A stretch of DNA of 64,000 bases from Microvirga sp. 3-52 (GCF_018383585.1 NZ_JAHAMK010000013.1:1-64000); one strand, 5' to 3'; shown: positions 23,824 through 33,301, numbered from the stretch's first letter. Notes: generated from the sequence alone by a model not told the origin. Made by a program: numbers and translations.

Positions 23824-25142
23824 TGACCGGCGCTATGCTTTCCCCCGGCCAAGCGGCACTCGTCCTGTTCGGCATCTTCTTCGGATTGATGTTGCTCCGC
23901 GTTCCGATTGCTTTCGCATTGGCGCTGGCCTGTCTGCCGATCCTGATTATTGAGCCTCGGCTTTCCGCCATGACCCTCGTGCAGGAGACCTTCAACGCGT
24001 ACAACTCCTTCATCCTTCTGGCCGTCCCATTCTTCCTGCTGACTGCGAACCTGATGAATGTCGGCGGCATCACGGAGAGGCTTATGAAGCTGTCCCGGTC
24101 CATGGTCGGGCACTTCCCCGGAGGATTGGCGCAGATCAACGTGGTGCTTTCCTTCTTCTTTGCGGGCATTTCGGGCTCTTCGACTGCGGACGCAGCAAGC
24201 CAGTCGAAGATCTTTATCGAGGCTCAGCGCCGGGAAGGCTACGATGACTCGTTCTCCGTCGCGATCACTGCCGTCTCAGCGGTTCTGGCCGTTATCATCC
24301 CGCCGTCGATCCTGATGATCGTCTGGGGCGGTGTGTTGACGGTTTCCATCGGCGCGCTCTTCCTCGCGGGAGTGATACCCGGTCTGCTGATCGCTCTCGC
24401 CCAGATGGCGACGGTCCATGCCTATGCAACTCTCAAGGGCTACCCGACCTATCCGCGTGACAGCTGGAGGACCTTCTTCAAGTCCATACTGGCTTCGGTT
24501 CCTGCCTTGATGACGCCAATCATCATCATCGGTGGGAAGATCTTCGGCTGGTTTACGGCGACGGAGTCGGCCTGCATCGCGGTGCTTTACGCCGGCTTCC
24601 TGTCCATTTTTATCTATCGGGAAATGGACTCTTCAGCGTTCCGGGAAGCGCTCGTGGACACGGGCAAGTTCGCCGGGATAACGCTTTTCTGTGTCGGCAC
24701 GGCGAGCGCCTTTGGCTGGTTGCTTGCATATTACCAGATCCCTAAGGCCATCTTGTCTGGTGTTTCGGCCTGGGAGCTTGGGCCGATTGGAACCGGCTTC
24801 TTCATTGCATTCGTGTTTCTCGTCGTCGGGTGCTTTCTCGATGCCATTCCCGCCATCATTATTGTGGGAACGATCCTGGAGCCGCTGGCGCGCTCCGCCG
24901 GCCTCGACCCAGTTCACTTCGCCATGATCGGCATCGTGTCGCTTGCCTTTGGACTGGTCACGCCACCCTATGGCCTCTGCCTGATGATTGCATGCTCGGT
25001 CGCCGGGATTCGGATGCGGCAGGCGCTCAAGGATACTATGATCATGCTCGTCCCGATGTTCCTAGTCTTGGCTCTCCTCATCGTCTGGCCGCAGGTCGCA
25101 CTCTTCGTGCCCAGTCTTGTCTCGCCGGAGTTTCTGAAGTGA
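23823..25142 (+). CDS. TRAP transporter large permease (DctM family)
   Basis: This 439-residue protein has about twelve hydrophobic helices and is the channel-forming subunit of the Na+-driven TRAP system. Family segments include SFFFAGISGSSTADAAS and IPPSILMIVWGG. The length is normal for DctM. The start codon overlaps the DctQ stop by one base. With the binding protein upstream, the three genes form a complete TRAP importer for an organic acid. Confidence 0.93.
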   Translation: MTGAMLSPGQAALVLFGIFFGLMLLRVPIAFALALACLPILIIEPRLSAMTLVQETFNAYNSFILLAVPFFLLTANLMNVGGITERLMKLSRSMVGHFPGGLAQINVVLSFFFAGISGSSTADAASQSKIFIEAQRREGYDDSFSVAITAVSAVLAVIIPPSILMIVWGGVLTVSIGALFLAGVIPGLLIALAQMATVHAYATLKGYPTYPRDSWRTFFKSILASVPALMTPIIIIGGKIFGWFTATESACIAVLYAGFLSIFIYREMDSSAFREALVDTGKFAGITLFCVGTASAFGWLLAYYQIPKAILSGVSAWELGPIGTGFFIAFVFLVVGCFLDAIPAIIIVGTILEPLARSAGLDPVHFAMIGIVSLAFGLVTPPYGLCLMIACSVAGIRMRQALKDTMIMLVPMFLVLALLIVWPQVALFVPSLVSPEFLK

Positions 25143-25205
25143 GCTCCCCTCGCTACAGAAGCCTGTCGGCCTTTCCTTTCTTAACTCGTGATCGGAGTTC
25201 CCGTA

Positions 25206-25994
25206 GTGACCGCTCCTGAAATCTATCCCGCCATTCCCGACCTTGGTGGAAAGGTCATCCTCATCACCGGCGCGAGCACCGGTATCGGAGCAGCGGCCGC
25301 AGTCGCGTTCGGCCACAACAAGGCGCGCGTGGCGATCCATTTCAATGCCAGCGAAGATCCGGCTCGGCAGGTTGCCGAAGAGGTAAGGGCAGCTGGCGGG
25401 GAGGCGTTCCTGGTTCAAGCGGACGTCACCGAACCCGAGGCAGCGGCGCGGGTCGTGGCCAAGACTGTTGAGCATTTCGGCCGGCTCGACGTTCTCGTCA
25501 ACAATGCCGGCGGCCTCGTTGGGCGGACGCCGATCAAGGATTACTCGGACGAGTACGTGAATGCCGTTCTTGCACTGAACGTCGAGCAGGTCGTGCGCTT
25601 CGTTCGCGAGGGCGTTTCGCACATGAGGGCGCAGGGCGGCGGCTCCATCATCAATGTGTCGTCGATTGCAGCCCGACACGGCGGAGGGCCGGGCTCGGTC
25701 ATCTATGCCGCGGCCAAGGGGTTCATCTCAGTAGCCACGCGGGGTTGGGCCAAGGAACTGGTCAAGGACGGCATCCGGGTCAACGCAGTTTCACCCGGCG
25801 TCATTATGACCCCGTTCCACGAACGCTATTCGACTCCGGAGCAGCTTGCTGCCATGCAGGCCACCATTCCCATGGATCGTCTCGGCACACCAGAGGATTG
25901 CATCGGCGCCTTTCTTTATCTCGCCTCTGACCGGCTCAGCGGCTACGTCACAGGGCAGGTGATGGAGGTGAATGGCGGCCAGTACATGCCCTAA
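25206..25994 (+). CDS. short-chain dehydrogenase/reductase (glucose-1-dehydrogenase/FabG type)
   Basis: This 262-residue classical SDR has the motif ITGASTGIGAAAA, NNAG in LVNNAGGLV, Ser in NVSSIAARHG and catalytic Tyr/Lys in YAAAKGFIS. It ends in MEVNGGQYMP. GTG 25206 is preferred because GGAG lies upstream; an in-frame GTG at 25188 is the alternative. It follows the TRAP genes by about 60 bases and probably acts on the imported compound. Confidence 0.83.
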   Translation: MTAPEIYPAIPDLGGKVILITGASTGIGAAAAVAFGHNKARVAIHFNASEDPARQVAEEVRAAGGEAFLVQADVTEPEAAARVVAKTVEHFGRLDVLVNNAGGLVGRTPIKDYSDEYVNAVLALNVEQVVRFVREGVSHMRAQGGGSIINVSSIAARHGGGPGSVIYAAAKGFISVATRGWAKELVKDGIRVNAVSPGVIMTPFHERYSTPEQLAAMQATIPMDRLGTPEDCIGAFLYLASDRLSGYVTGQVMEVNGGQYMP

Positions 25995-26038
25995 AGGCGC
26001 TCTGTGTTCGAGCAGATAGCAGGAGGGAACCTGAACAG

Positions 26039-26518
26039 ATGATTGAATTTCTCAGCCGAGCAGTCCTCATCGGAGTTGGCGCAACGGCGCTGCTCGATCT
26101 CTGGGCTCTGCTCCTGCAGCGGTTCTTTAAGGTGCCTGCGCCGAACTGGGGGCTGGTGGGACGCTGGTTCTGCCACCTGACCAAAGCCAAAGTCTTCCAC
26201 AACGATATCACGCTCGCGCAGGCCTATCCTTTCGAGCGTGCGGTCGGCTGGATTGGTCACTATGCTATCGGCATCGTCTATGCCGGTGCCCTCCTGGTGT
26301 TCACGCGCCAGGACTGGGCATCAGCGCCAACTTTGGCTCCGGCACTCGCCGTGGGCATCATTACCGTGGGAGCCGGATGGTTTCTGCTCCAGCCCGGCAT
26401 GGGAGCGGGCATTGCCGCCTCGAGACGGTCCAACGCCAAACAGATCAGGGTGCTAAACATTGCCGGCCACATCGTCTTCGGTTTCGGGCTGTACGGGAGC
26501 GCGCTTCTTGTCCGATAG
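26039..26518 (+). CDS. DUF2938 family membrane protein
   Basis: The 159-residue protein has four hydrophobic segments. It shows the DUF2938 pattern: an N-terminal helix VLIGVGATALLDLWALLL, NWGLVGRWFCHL, and LQPGMGAGIAASR before the last helix. Function is unknown for the family. It is inserted between two transporter systems, with a normal ribosome binding site (AGGAGGGAA), so it may be co-transcribed with the catabolic genes, but no role in them is known. Confidence 0.85.
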   Translation: MIEFLSRAVLIGVGATALLDLWALLLQRFFKVPAPNWGLVGRWFCHLTKAKVFHNDITLAQAYPFERAVGWIGHYAIGIVYAGALLVFTRQDWASAPTLAPALAVGIITVGAGWFLLQPGMGAGIAASRRSNAKQIRVLNIAGHIVFGFGLYGSALLVR

Positions 26519-26661
26519 GATTTTTGCAGGGAGATGCCACAGGACATCAGGTAATCGTGAAGTGGAAGGCATGTAAGGCTTGCCAATACTGTTTTCGTGA
26601 CTCAACCTAAGCCAAAGACCGGCTCCAGGAAAACGAGGAGCCGGCGCATCGGGAGGAAAGA

Positions 26662-27636
26662 ATGCTGCGTCGTGGTTTCCTGAAGACACTGGCCGTTGCT
26701 GCCGTTTCGCTGGTCTCGGTTGCCGGGTATGCGTGGGCCGCCTATCCTGAGCGACCGATCACCATCATCGTTCCCTGGGCTGCCGGCGGCGGCACGGATG
26801 CAACCGCCCGCATCATCGGCTCCCTGCTCGAGAAGGAGCTTGGCCAGCCAGTCAACGTCGTCAACAGAACCGGGGGTAGCGGTGTCGTAGGACATGAAGC
26901 TATCGCGGCGGCCGCGCCGGATGGCTACACCCTGGGGCTGGCGACGGTCGAGATCGGCATGTTGCATTGGCAGGGGCTTACCCAGCGCGATTACAAGGAC
27001 TACACGCCGATCGCTTTGATGAATCTTGATCCGGCAGGCGTTCAGGTGCGCGCCGACGCACCTTACAAGACCGTCAACGATCTGCTGGAGGATATCAAGA
27101 AAAACCCAGGCAAGTTCAAGGCGTCGGGGACAGGACAGGGTGGCATCTGGCACCTGGCAATCGCCGGCATGCTCGACAGCGCCAAAATCGATCCCAGCAC
27201 TGTCCGCTGGGTGCCAAGCCAGGGGGCCGCGCCCGGACTTCAGGATCTCGTCGCAGGCGGTGTCGAGATCATTCCCTGCTCGCTCCCGGAGGCGCGCTCT
27301 CTCATCGATGCCGGCCGCGTAAAGAGCATTGCCATCATGAACCCCGAGCGCAATCCGACCTTCCCGAACGTTCCCACGCTTGCGGAGCAGACCGGCAGCC
27401 AGTGGGCTATCGGCGCGTGGCGCGGCATCGTCGGGCCGAAGGACATGCCTGCGGATGTCACGAAGCGGCTCGCTGACGCCCTGGACAAGATCTACAAGGG
27501 CAAGGAGTACAACGACTTCATGAGCCAGCGCGGCTTCGGCGTGAAGTTCGCGGCGGGCGAGGAGTTCCTCGCGTTCTGGAAGAAGAGTGATGAGGACCTC
27601 GGGGCGGTCATGAAAAAGGTTGGGTTGGCGAAGTAG
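26662..27636 (+). CDS. tctC: tripartite tricarboxylate transporter binding protein (TctC/Bug family)
   Basis: This 324-residue periplasmic binding protein starts MLRRGFLKTLAVAAVSL, an RRGFLK motif that fits Tat export, with cleavage near AWA. The mature protein begins YPERPITIIVPWAAGGGTD, the Bug-family opening that contacts the carboxylate of the ligand. It precedes TctB by 14 bases and TctA, forming a full TTT system. Bug proteins bind citrate, other di- and tricarboxylates or aromatic acids; the ligand here is unknown. Confidence 0.92.
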   Translation: MLRRGFLKTLAVAAVSLVSVAGYAWAAYPERPITIIVPWAAGGGTDATARIIGSLLEKELGQPVNVVNRTGGSGVVGHEAIAAAAPDGYTLGLATVEIGMLHWQGLTQRDYKDYTPIALMNLDPAGVQVRADAPYKTVNDLLEDIKKNPGKFKASGTGQGGIWHLAIAGMLDSAKIDPSTVRWVPSQGAAPGLQDLVAGGVEIIPCSLPEARSLIDAGRVKSIAIMNPERNPTFPNVPTLAEQTGSQWAIGAWRGIVGPKDMPADVTKRLADALDKIYKGKEYNDFMSQRGFGVKFAAGEEFLAFWKKSDEDLGAVMKKVGLAK

Positions 27637-27650
27637 TCCGGCCGACCTCG

Positions 27651-28109
27651 ATGCGCATCAACGATGCCATCATCGGAGCCGTGCTCCTCGCGTTCGCGAT
27701 CGCGATGTTCGCCTATGCGAGGACACTTCCGGCCATTCCAGGACAGGAGTACGGTGCGGCCGTCTTTCCGGTGCTCGTCGCCATGGGGCTTGCAGGCTGC
27801 GGCGTCGTGCTGATTGCCTCGGGCTTTCGGCACTGGGAGGGTGCTGTGGCCTGGAGCGATTGGGCTCAGACCCACCATGCTTGGGTCAGGCTTGTCGTGA
27901 TCTTCGCCTTGATCCTGGCCTATATCGTGGCTGCGCCGGCACTCGGTTTCGTCCCGACATCCATCGCTATCCTGCTGGTGTTTCTGCTGATGATGGGGGT
28001 CCGCTGGTGGATAGCAGCGGCCGTGGCGGTCGCCGCAACCGTCCTGATTCAGCAGACCTTTGTTGGATTGCTGCGCGTCCCCCTTCCACTCGGGCTCCTT
28101 GGGCCCTGA
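27651..28109 (+). CDS. tctB: TTT transporter small membrane subunit TctB
   Basis: This 152-residue protein has four hydrophobic helices (INDAIIGAVLLAFAIAMFAY, VRLVVIFALILAYIVAA and others) and the family's Pro/Gly turn PGQEYGAAVFPVLVA. It lies between tctC and tctA with short gaps on both sides (14 and 13 bases). Its role is to support the TctA channel. Confidence 0.88.
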   Translation: MRINDAIIGAVLLAFAIAMFAYARTLPAIPGQEYGAAVFPVLVAMGLAGCGVVLIASGFRHWEGAVAWSDWAQTHHAWVRLVVIFALILAYIVAAPALGFVPTSIAILLVFLLMMGVRWWIAAAVAVAATVLIQQTFVGLLRVPLPLGLLGP

Positions 28110-28122
28110 CCCTGATGATGTC

Positions 28123-29622
28123 ATGAGTGCAATCCAGACTGCTTTCGGCCTCGTGTTCCAGCCGGCGGTGCTGGTGACCATCTTTCTTGCAGCCCTGTTC
28201 GGGCTCGTGGTCGGCGCAATTCCCGGCCTGACTGCCACGATGGCGATCGCGCTCCTGGTGCCAGTGACCTTCTTCATGGATCCTGTTCCGGCGGTGGGCG
28301 CCATGGTGACCTGCTCTGCCATGGCCATCTTCGCCGGCGACATCCCCGGCACGCTGCTGCGCATCCCGGGAACGCCCGCGTCGGCGGCCTACACAGACGA
28401 AGCCTACATGATGACTCGCAACGGTGAGGGGGAGATCGCCCTTGGCGCTAACCTGCTCTTCTCGGCCATTGGAGGATTATTCGGCACATTCGTGCTGATC
28501 CTGTCCGCCCCGGCTCTCGCCGAGGTCGCCTTGCAGTTCAGCTCCTTCGAGTATTTTTGGATGGCACTGCTCGGGTTGACCTGTGCGGTGTTCATCGGGA
28601 CAGGAACGCCGGTGAAGGGGCTCGTGAGCCTGTTCATCGGCCTGTTTGTTTCGACCATCGGGCTGAACAATCCAGCCGGCGTGCCCCGCTTCACCTTCGG
28701 AAACGCCGAGCTCACCGGAGGCGTGAACTTCATTGCGGCGATGATTGGCCTGTTCGCCGTGTCCGAGGTCTTTCGGTTTGCCATCTCCCATAGCGTCCAG
28801 ACCGTGCCGCAGGCCGTGATTGGTAATCTCTTTCGAGGCTGGGGGCGGATGATGGTGCAGTACTGGCCGCAGCAGCTGCGCGGCAATGTGCTGGGTACGA
28901 TCATCGGCGCGCTGCCGGGGGCGGGGGCCGACATCGCAGCCTGGGTCAGTTACGCGGTCAGCAAGAAAATGTCCCGCACTCCCGAGAAGTTCGGAAAAGG
29001 GCACGTAGAAGGAATCATCGAGAGTACATCCTCGAACAATGCCGCACTTGCAGGCGCCTGGGTTCCGGCGCTCGTCTTCGGCATCCCTGGCGACAGCATC
29101 ACGGCCATTGTCATCGGCGTGCTCTACCTGAAGAACATGAACCCGGGTCCGACGATCTTTCTGAACAATCCCGAGTACATCTATGCGGTCTTCATCATCT
29201 TCATCCTCGCCAACCTGGTGATGCTGCCCTTGGGGTGGGCCGCCATCAAAGGTGCCCGGACCATTCTGCGCATTCCACGCGAGATCCTGATGCCGTGCAT
29301 TCTCATGTTCTGCATTGTGGGGGCCTTTGCGATCAACAACTCCGCCTTCGGTGTGGCCGTGATGCTGGTGTTCGGCGTGCTCGGTTTTCTGATGGAGGAG
29401 AACGATATTCCCGTCGCTCCCTGCATCCTCGGCATCGTGCTCGGCCCGATGCTTGAGGAGAATTTCGTGACGTCCATGATCAAATCGGATGGCAGCTATC
29501 TTGCCTTCTTCGAGCGGCCGATCTCAGGTGCGCTCGGGGTCGCAACGCTGCTCATCTGGCTCGCGCCGGTGCTGCTCATGGCGCTGCGCTCCAGAAAGAC
29601 TGCAATGCCACGGCAGGGCTGA
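28123..29622 (+). CDS. tctA: TTT transporter large membrane subunit TctA
   Basis: The 499-residue protein has about eleven to twelve helices. Family motifs include LVVGAIPGLTATMAIALL near the N-terminus and the mirrored GALPGAGADIAAWVSY near the centre; these Pro-Gly loops reflect the internal duplication. ATG 28123 is chosen; the frame begins at 28060 inside tctB. It completes the tctCBA set. The gene ends 33 bases from the convergent cupin gene. Confidence 0.93.
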   Translation: MSAIQTAFGLVFQPAVLVTIFLAALFGLVVGAIPGLTATMAIALLVPVTFFMDPVPAVGAMVTCSAMAIFAGDIPGTLLRIPGTPASAAYTDEAYMMTRNGEGEIALGANLLFSAIGGLFGTFVLILSAPALAEVALQFSSFEYFWMALLGLTCAVFIGTGTPVKGLVSLFIGLFVSTIGLNNPAGVPRFTFGNAELTGGVNFIAAMIGLFAVSEVFRFAISHSVQTVPQAVIGNLFRGWGRMMVQYWPQQLRGNVLGTIIGALPGAGADIAAWVSYAVSKKMSRTPEKFGKGHVEGIIESTSSNNAALAGAWVPALVFGIPGDSITAIVIGVLYLKNMNPGPTIFLNNPEYIYAVFIIFILANLVMLPLGWAAIKGARTILRIPREILMPCILMFCIVGAFAINNSAFGVAVMLVFGVLGFLMEENDIPVAPCILGIVLGPMLEENFVTSMIKSDGSYLAFFERPISGALGVATLLIWLAPVLLMALRSRKTAMPRQG

Positions 29623-29655
29623 CGATCAGGTGATCGCAACCTGCACAAATTGCCG

Positions 29656-30201
29656 TCAACGGATGAACTGATCGATGTAGTCGGCTCCGAGTCCGTTCTT
29701 CGCATAATGCGCCCGGCACTTCTCGATTCGCGTGAAGACGTCGTCGAAGCCGGTCGCATTGCCGTCCGGATCGACGTAGATCATGGCTCCGTTCACCTGG
29801 AACAGGGTGATCATCTCCTCGACGTGCGGATCGACGACCAGCGTATGCGTCTCGCCGGGGGCCTCGTAGGCATAGGAGCCCTCGGTGGCAATCCAGTCAT
29901 GCTCCAGGTACCGCCATTCTCCCTTCAGCACGAAGGCATGCACCGGTTGGGGATGGCGATGGCGTGAGAGCACGCCCGACTTCCGAACCCGCAGCAGGTT
30001 CATCCAGTACCCGCGTGAGGCCGCAAGCAGCAGCGGTCGGAACCATACATTCTCCTCCACAGGAACCCAGATCCGTTCGTCGTTCGGGATGGCGTTCGGA
30101 ATCACGAGCTCGGGCGGGGAGTCTTTCGGCTGCGGATGCCGGTAGGGCACCCACTTGTCGTTCATGGGGGTGCCGGGGGAGGTGGGCTCTGGGCTGGACA
30201 T
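29656..30201 (-). CDS. cupin, similar to 2,4'-dihydroxyacetophenone dioxygenase
   Basis: The 181-residue single-domain cupin has metal-binding residues visible as LSRHRHPQPVHAF and, after the turn, GETHTLV. The block WRYLEHDWIATEGSYAYE and the ending ADYIDQFIR match the pattern I remember for 2,4'-dihydroxyacetophenone dioxygenase, which cleaves an alpha-hydroxyketone C-C bond with iron and O2. That assignment rests on memory of the family. AGAGGAG precedes ATG 30201. The gene lies 29 bases downstream of an SDR gene on the same strand. Confidence 0.75.
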   Translation of the reverse strand: MSSPEPTSPGTPMNDKWVPYRHPQPKDSPPELVIPNAIPNDERIWVPVEENVWFRPLLLAASRGYWMNLLRVRKSGVLSRHRHPQPVHAFVLKGEWRYLEHDWIATEGSYAYEAPGETHTLVVDPHVEEMITLFQVNGAMIYVDPDGNATGFDDVFTRIEKCRAHYAKNGLGADYIDQFIR

Positions 30202-30230
30202 GGGATCTGCTCCTCTGAGGCGAGTTGTGG

Positions 30231-30980
30231 TCAAACAGTCAGATAGCCGCCATCGATGGCCAGGATGGCGCCTGTCACGAACCGAGCCGCGGGCGAGGCC
30301 AGGAAGACGGCGCCTCCGGCCACTTCCTCCGGTGCGCCCCAGCGGCCCATGGGAGTGCGGGACAGAATCGGGGCGCTGCGCTCCGGGTCATCCTGCAGAG
30401 CCTGCGTGAGAGGCGTCGCAATCCAGCCCGGTGCAACGGCATTGACGCGGATGCCGTCGGCCGCCCATGCGGCGGCGAGGCTCTTGGTCAATTGACCGAC
30501 GCCACCCTTCGAAGCGCTGTAGGCCGGAACCCGGGGGCCGCCGAAGAAGGTGAGCATGGACGCGACATTGACCACGGAGCCCCTGGTTTCGCACAGCCTT
30601 GCCTTCGCGGCGGAGCAGACCCGCATGGCGCCGGTCAGGTTGACTGAGATGACGTCTGCGAAGACCTCTGGGTCGTGCTCCAGGTCGCGGCGAATGACGC
30701 CCGCGGCGTTGATCAGGATGTCCAGGCGGTTGAACTGCGTGAGCAGGTGGACAATCGACGGACCGTCACGGACGTCGAGAATCGCAAACGAGATCCCTGC
30801 ATTGGCCTCGTCGCCTGCCGCCCGCATCCGCTCGGCCTCACTCGCTCCCGTCGCCGTGACGTTGGCACCTAGGTCTCGGAAGGCCTTAGCGCAGGCAAGC
30901 CCGATTCCGCTTGTGCCGCCCGTGATCAAAGCGGTTTGGCCGTTGAACAGATGAGGGGCAAAAGCATCGGTGATCGGCAT
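30231..30980 (-). CDS. short-chain dehydrogenase/reductase
   Basis: This 249-residue classical SDR has ITGGTSGIGLACA, the NAAG variant in LINAAGVIRR, Ser in NVASMLTFFGG and Tyr-x3-Lys in YSASKGGVGQ. The C-terminus ILAIDGGYLTV is typical. ATG 30980 is selected over an upstream start at 31055. It probably oxidises an alcohol to the ketone used by the neighbouring cupin, an inference from their operon arrangement. Confidence 0.83.
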   Translation of the reverse strand: MPITDAFAPHLFNGQTALITGGTSGIGLACAKAFRDLGANVTATGASEAERMRAAGDEANAGISFAILDVRDGPSIVHLLTQFNRLDILINAAGVIRRDLEHDPEVFADVISVNLTGAMRVCSAAKARLCETRGSVVNVASMLTFFGGPRVPAYSASKGGVGQLTKSLAAAWAADGIRVNAVAPGWIATPLTQALQDDPERSAPILSRTPMGRWGAPEEVAGGAVFLASPAARFVTGAILAIDGGYLTV

Positions 30981-31338
30981 GCCGCTGTTCTCTCTGGGGT
31001 GTTGAGCGGATGCTCGGCAGGATTCGAAACATAGTGCTTGAATAGGTGTAGCCAAGCAAACTCTACCAGAGGACCTCGGCCGCTGCCGAGGGCGTCAGGC
31101 AGCTCACATGGAGAATTGCCGGATCGGTCGCGGCGTTCGGCCAGCAGATACAGGTGCAACCTAACGCCGATGTTGGGACATTGAGAGGGATTCAAGTAGC
31201 TCCACGTGAAATGTCGCCTCGAACCAAAGTGGATTGATCTGGTAGGCGCTTTCGCGTGATGCTGGACCTGAAGCAGGGGCGCTGCGGCAGAATGTTGCTT
31301 GCGGACGCACCCAACGCAACCGGGACGGAGGAGCAGGG
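30981..31338. other. divergent intergenic region
   Basis: This region lies between the leftward SDR/cupin pair and the rightward alcohol dehydrogenase. It must carry both promoters, but no convincing boxes, hairpins or small genes stand out. Confidence 0.4.
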
Positions 31339-32496
31339 ATGTCTTTGATCTCCTATTTGACCACCATTCGGTTCCAGGCTGGCGCCCTGTCGGACGTCGG
31401 CAACGATATGCGGGAGCTTGGGATCAGGACACCCCTCATTGTCACCGATGCGGGAATCGCGCGCGTCGGCCTAGTCGATCGCCTGATAGATGTTCTCTCT
31501 GCAGGGCAGCACATTCCGGTCTTCGCCGATACGCCCACGAATCCTACGGAGGGCGCAGTGATGGCTGCGCTGGATCTCTACCGTTCTCATGGCTGCGATG
31601 GCCTGATTGCCATCGGGGGCGGCTCCCCGATTGATCTGGCCAAGGGTGTGGCTCTTCTGTCGACCCACGATGGACCCTTGGAGCAGTATGCGGCGATTTT
31701 AGGCGGAATTCCTAAGATCTCCGCGGCCGTGGCCCCGCTCATCGCCATTCCAACCACGGCCGGGACAGGCAGCGAGGTCGGGCGGGCGGCCCTGATCACC
31801 TTGGAGGACGGCCGAAAGCTCGGATTTATCTCTCCCCATCTCATCCCGAAGCGCGCCATCTGCGATCCGGATCTCACGCTTGGGCTGCCCCCGTCCTTGA
31901 CGGCGGCGACCGGAATGGACGCGATCACCCATTGCATCGAGACCTTCCTCAGCCCACGCTTCAACCCACCGGCAGAGGCCATTGCGCTCGACGGTCTGGT
32001 TCGTGCCGTCGGCAATATCGGACGGGCGGTGGCCCAGGGGTCGGATCGCACGGCCCGGCATGAGATGATGATGGCCGCGCTTGAGGGAGGCCTGACGTTT
32101 CAGAAGGGCCTGGGCGCCGTCCATGCCCTCTCGCATCCTCTCGGAGGTCTGAAGCAGGTGTCGCTGCATCATGGCACCCTCAATGCGGTGCTGCTGCCCT
32201 ACGTGCTTGAGTTCAACAGGAGCCATGCCGAGGCAAAATACGCTACGATCCGCCACCGGTTGGGCCACAACGATGGCGTGGATCTGGCGGATTATGTCCG
32301 CAGTCTCAACTCGCGGCTCGGCATGCCGGCAACGCTGGCTGAGATGGGGGTGCCGCGAGACAGCTTTGCCCTGATCGCAAAAAGCGCGACTGAGGATCAC
32401 TCCTCCGCGACCAATCCTCGTCCGGCCAGCGAGGCGGATTACCAGGCAATCCTCGAGGCGGCCTATGCAGGGATCCCGCTCCAACCGGGGGCTTGA
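31339..32496 (+). CDS. iron-containing alcohol dehydrogenase
   Basis: This 385-residue group III alcohol dehydrogenase has the NAD-binding IAIGGGSPIDLAKG, the IPTTAGTGSEV loop, and metal ligands in GMDAITHCIE and in ALSHPLGG (then LHHG). AGGAGCAGGG precedes ATG 31339. The family includes maleylacetate reductases and 1,3-propanediol or lactaldehyde dehydrogenases, so the substrate stays open. It is the last catabolic gene before the island's right end. Confidence 0.9.
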   Translation: MSLISYLTTIRFQAGALSDVGNDMRELGIRTPLIVTDAGIARVGLVDRLIDVLSAGQHIPVFADTPTNPTEGAVMAALDLYRSHGCDGLIAIGGGSPIDLAKGVALLSTHDGPLEQYAAILGGIPKISAAVAPLIAIPTTAGTGSEVGRAALITLEDGRKLGFISPHLIPKRAICDPDLTLGLPPSLTAATGMDAITHCIETFLSPRFNPPAEAIALDGLVRAVGNIGRAVAQGSDRTARHEMMMAALEGGLTFQKGLGAVHALSHPLGGLKQVSLHHGTLNAVLLPYVLEFNRSHAEAKYATIRHRLGHNDGVDLADYVRSLNSRLGMPATLAEMGVPRDSFALIAKSATEDHSSATNPRPASEADYQAILEAAYAGIPLQPGA

Positions 32497-32564
32497 TCCA
32501 TCCACCGCACTTTTCTAGCCGTCCGGGCAAGGTTTGGTCGAAGAGGAGGCCTATCGGAAGACGC

Positions 32565-33083
32565 CTACCAGCCCCGCCGTCCTCCCCCGTGGTGCGGGAC
32601 ATCGTCGAAATCGGATGGTGCCTCATAGACCTCGCCATGCCGGGGCTGCCGCTGGTCGACCCAGCGCGGTTCCGGCTTGGCGCCATGCCCGGCGGTACCA
32701 TCGAGAAGGGTCAGCATCCCCTGTAGGACAGATCGGGCGGCACCCACCGCCATGTCGGCAAGATCGCGCAGGCGGAGGTCGCCAATGTCGCCGGGATGCT
32801 CCTGTGCTCGGGTATACGGCACCGATTGATCTTCTGGATAACGCTCCGGTGCGTGATCCGGCAGGAGGCCCGAGAGGGCGCCGGCACCACCCAAGACCAG
32901 GATCAGGACCACGGGGATGACGAGGCGAAAGGCAAGGCCAATGACCTTGGAGAGGATGACATAACCGACGACCAGGATGATCGCGGTGGTGATGAAGCCG
33001 GCGCTCAAAGGACTCTGCCTCCCTGTCGGGCTGGATATGAGGCGGAACGCCATCAGCGACATCCGCGGCCGTTTTATGGTCAC
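32565..33083 (-). CDS. membrane protein of unknown function
   Basis: The 172-residue product has two adjacent hydrophobic helices (FITTAIILVVGYVILSKV and LVIPVVLILVLGGAGALS) and a long hydrophilic tail ending PHHGGGRRGW. The frame opens with GTG at 33083; ATGs at 33062 and 33053 are equally possible since none has a clear ribosome binding site. No family recognised. It is convergent with the alcohol dehydrogenase gene and is the last intact gene on the island. Confidence 0.55.
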   Translation of the reverse strand: MTIKRPRMSLMAFRLISSPTGRQSPLSAGFITTAIILVVGYVILSKVIGLAFRLVIPVVLILVLGGAGALSGLLPDHAPERYPEDQSVPYTRAQEHPGDIGDLRLRDLADMAVGAARSVLQGMLTLLDGTAGHGAKPEPRWVDQRQPRHGEVYEAPSDFDDVPHHGGGRRGW

Positions 33084-33187
33084 CCTGGGTCAAATGCGGG
33101 CTGGTCCGAAGCGGCTGAGATCAACTCACCCCCTGACGCGGAAACATGAGGCTCAATCGAACCGGAGAAGCCGCGCGGCATCGGCCT

Positions 33188-33290
33188 TGCGGGGTGTCGC
33201 ACAAAGGTGCTACACACGCATATTCCGTGCAGCAGGAAGGTACGCAGCTTCAATGACTTAGCTGGTGGTTACTGCTTAGCTTAGAATCCT
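33188..33290 (+). repeat. island-end repeat, copy 2
   Basis: This aligns without gaps to 10608-10710. Here it abuts and includes the start of the tRNA-Gln-derived core, marking the right end of the island. Confidence 0.75.
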
Positions 33291-33301
33291 GGCGCCCCAG
33301 C
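33284..33301 (+). other. attachment site, distal copy (attR-like)
   Basis: This is an exact 18-base copy of the 3' end of tRNA-Gln (8305-8322). It is not part of a tRNA here: no acceptor or anticodon arm lies upstream. The following 110 bases resemble the leader of the intact integrase. Confidence 0.8.
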
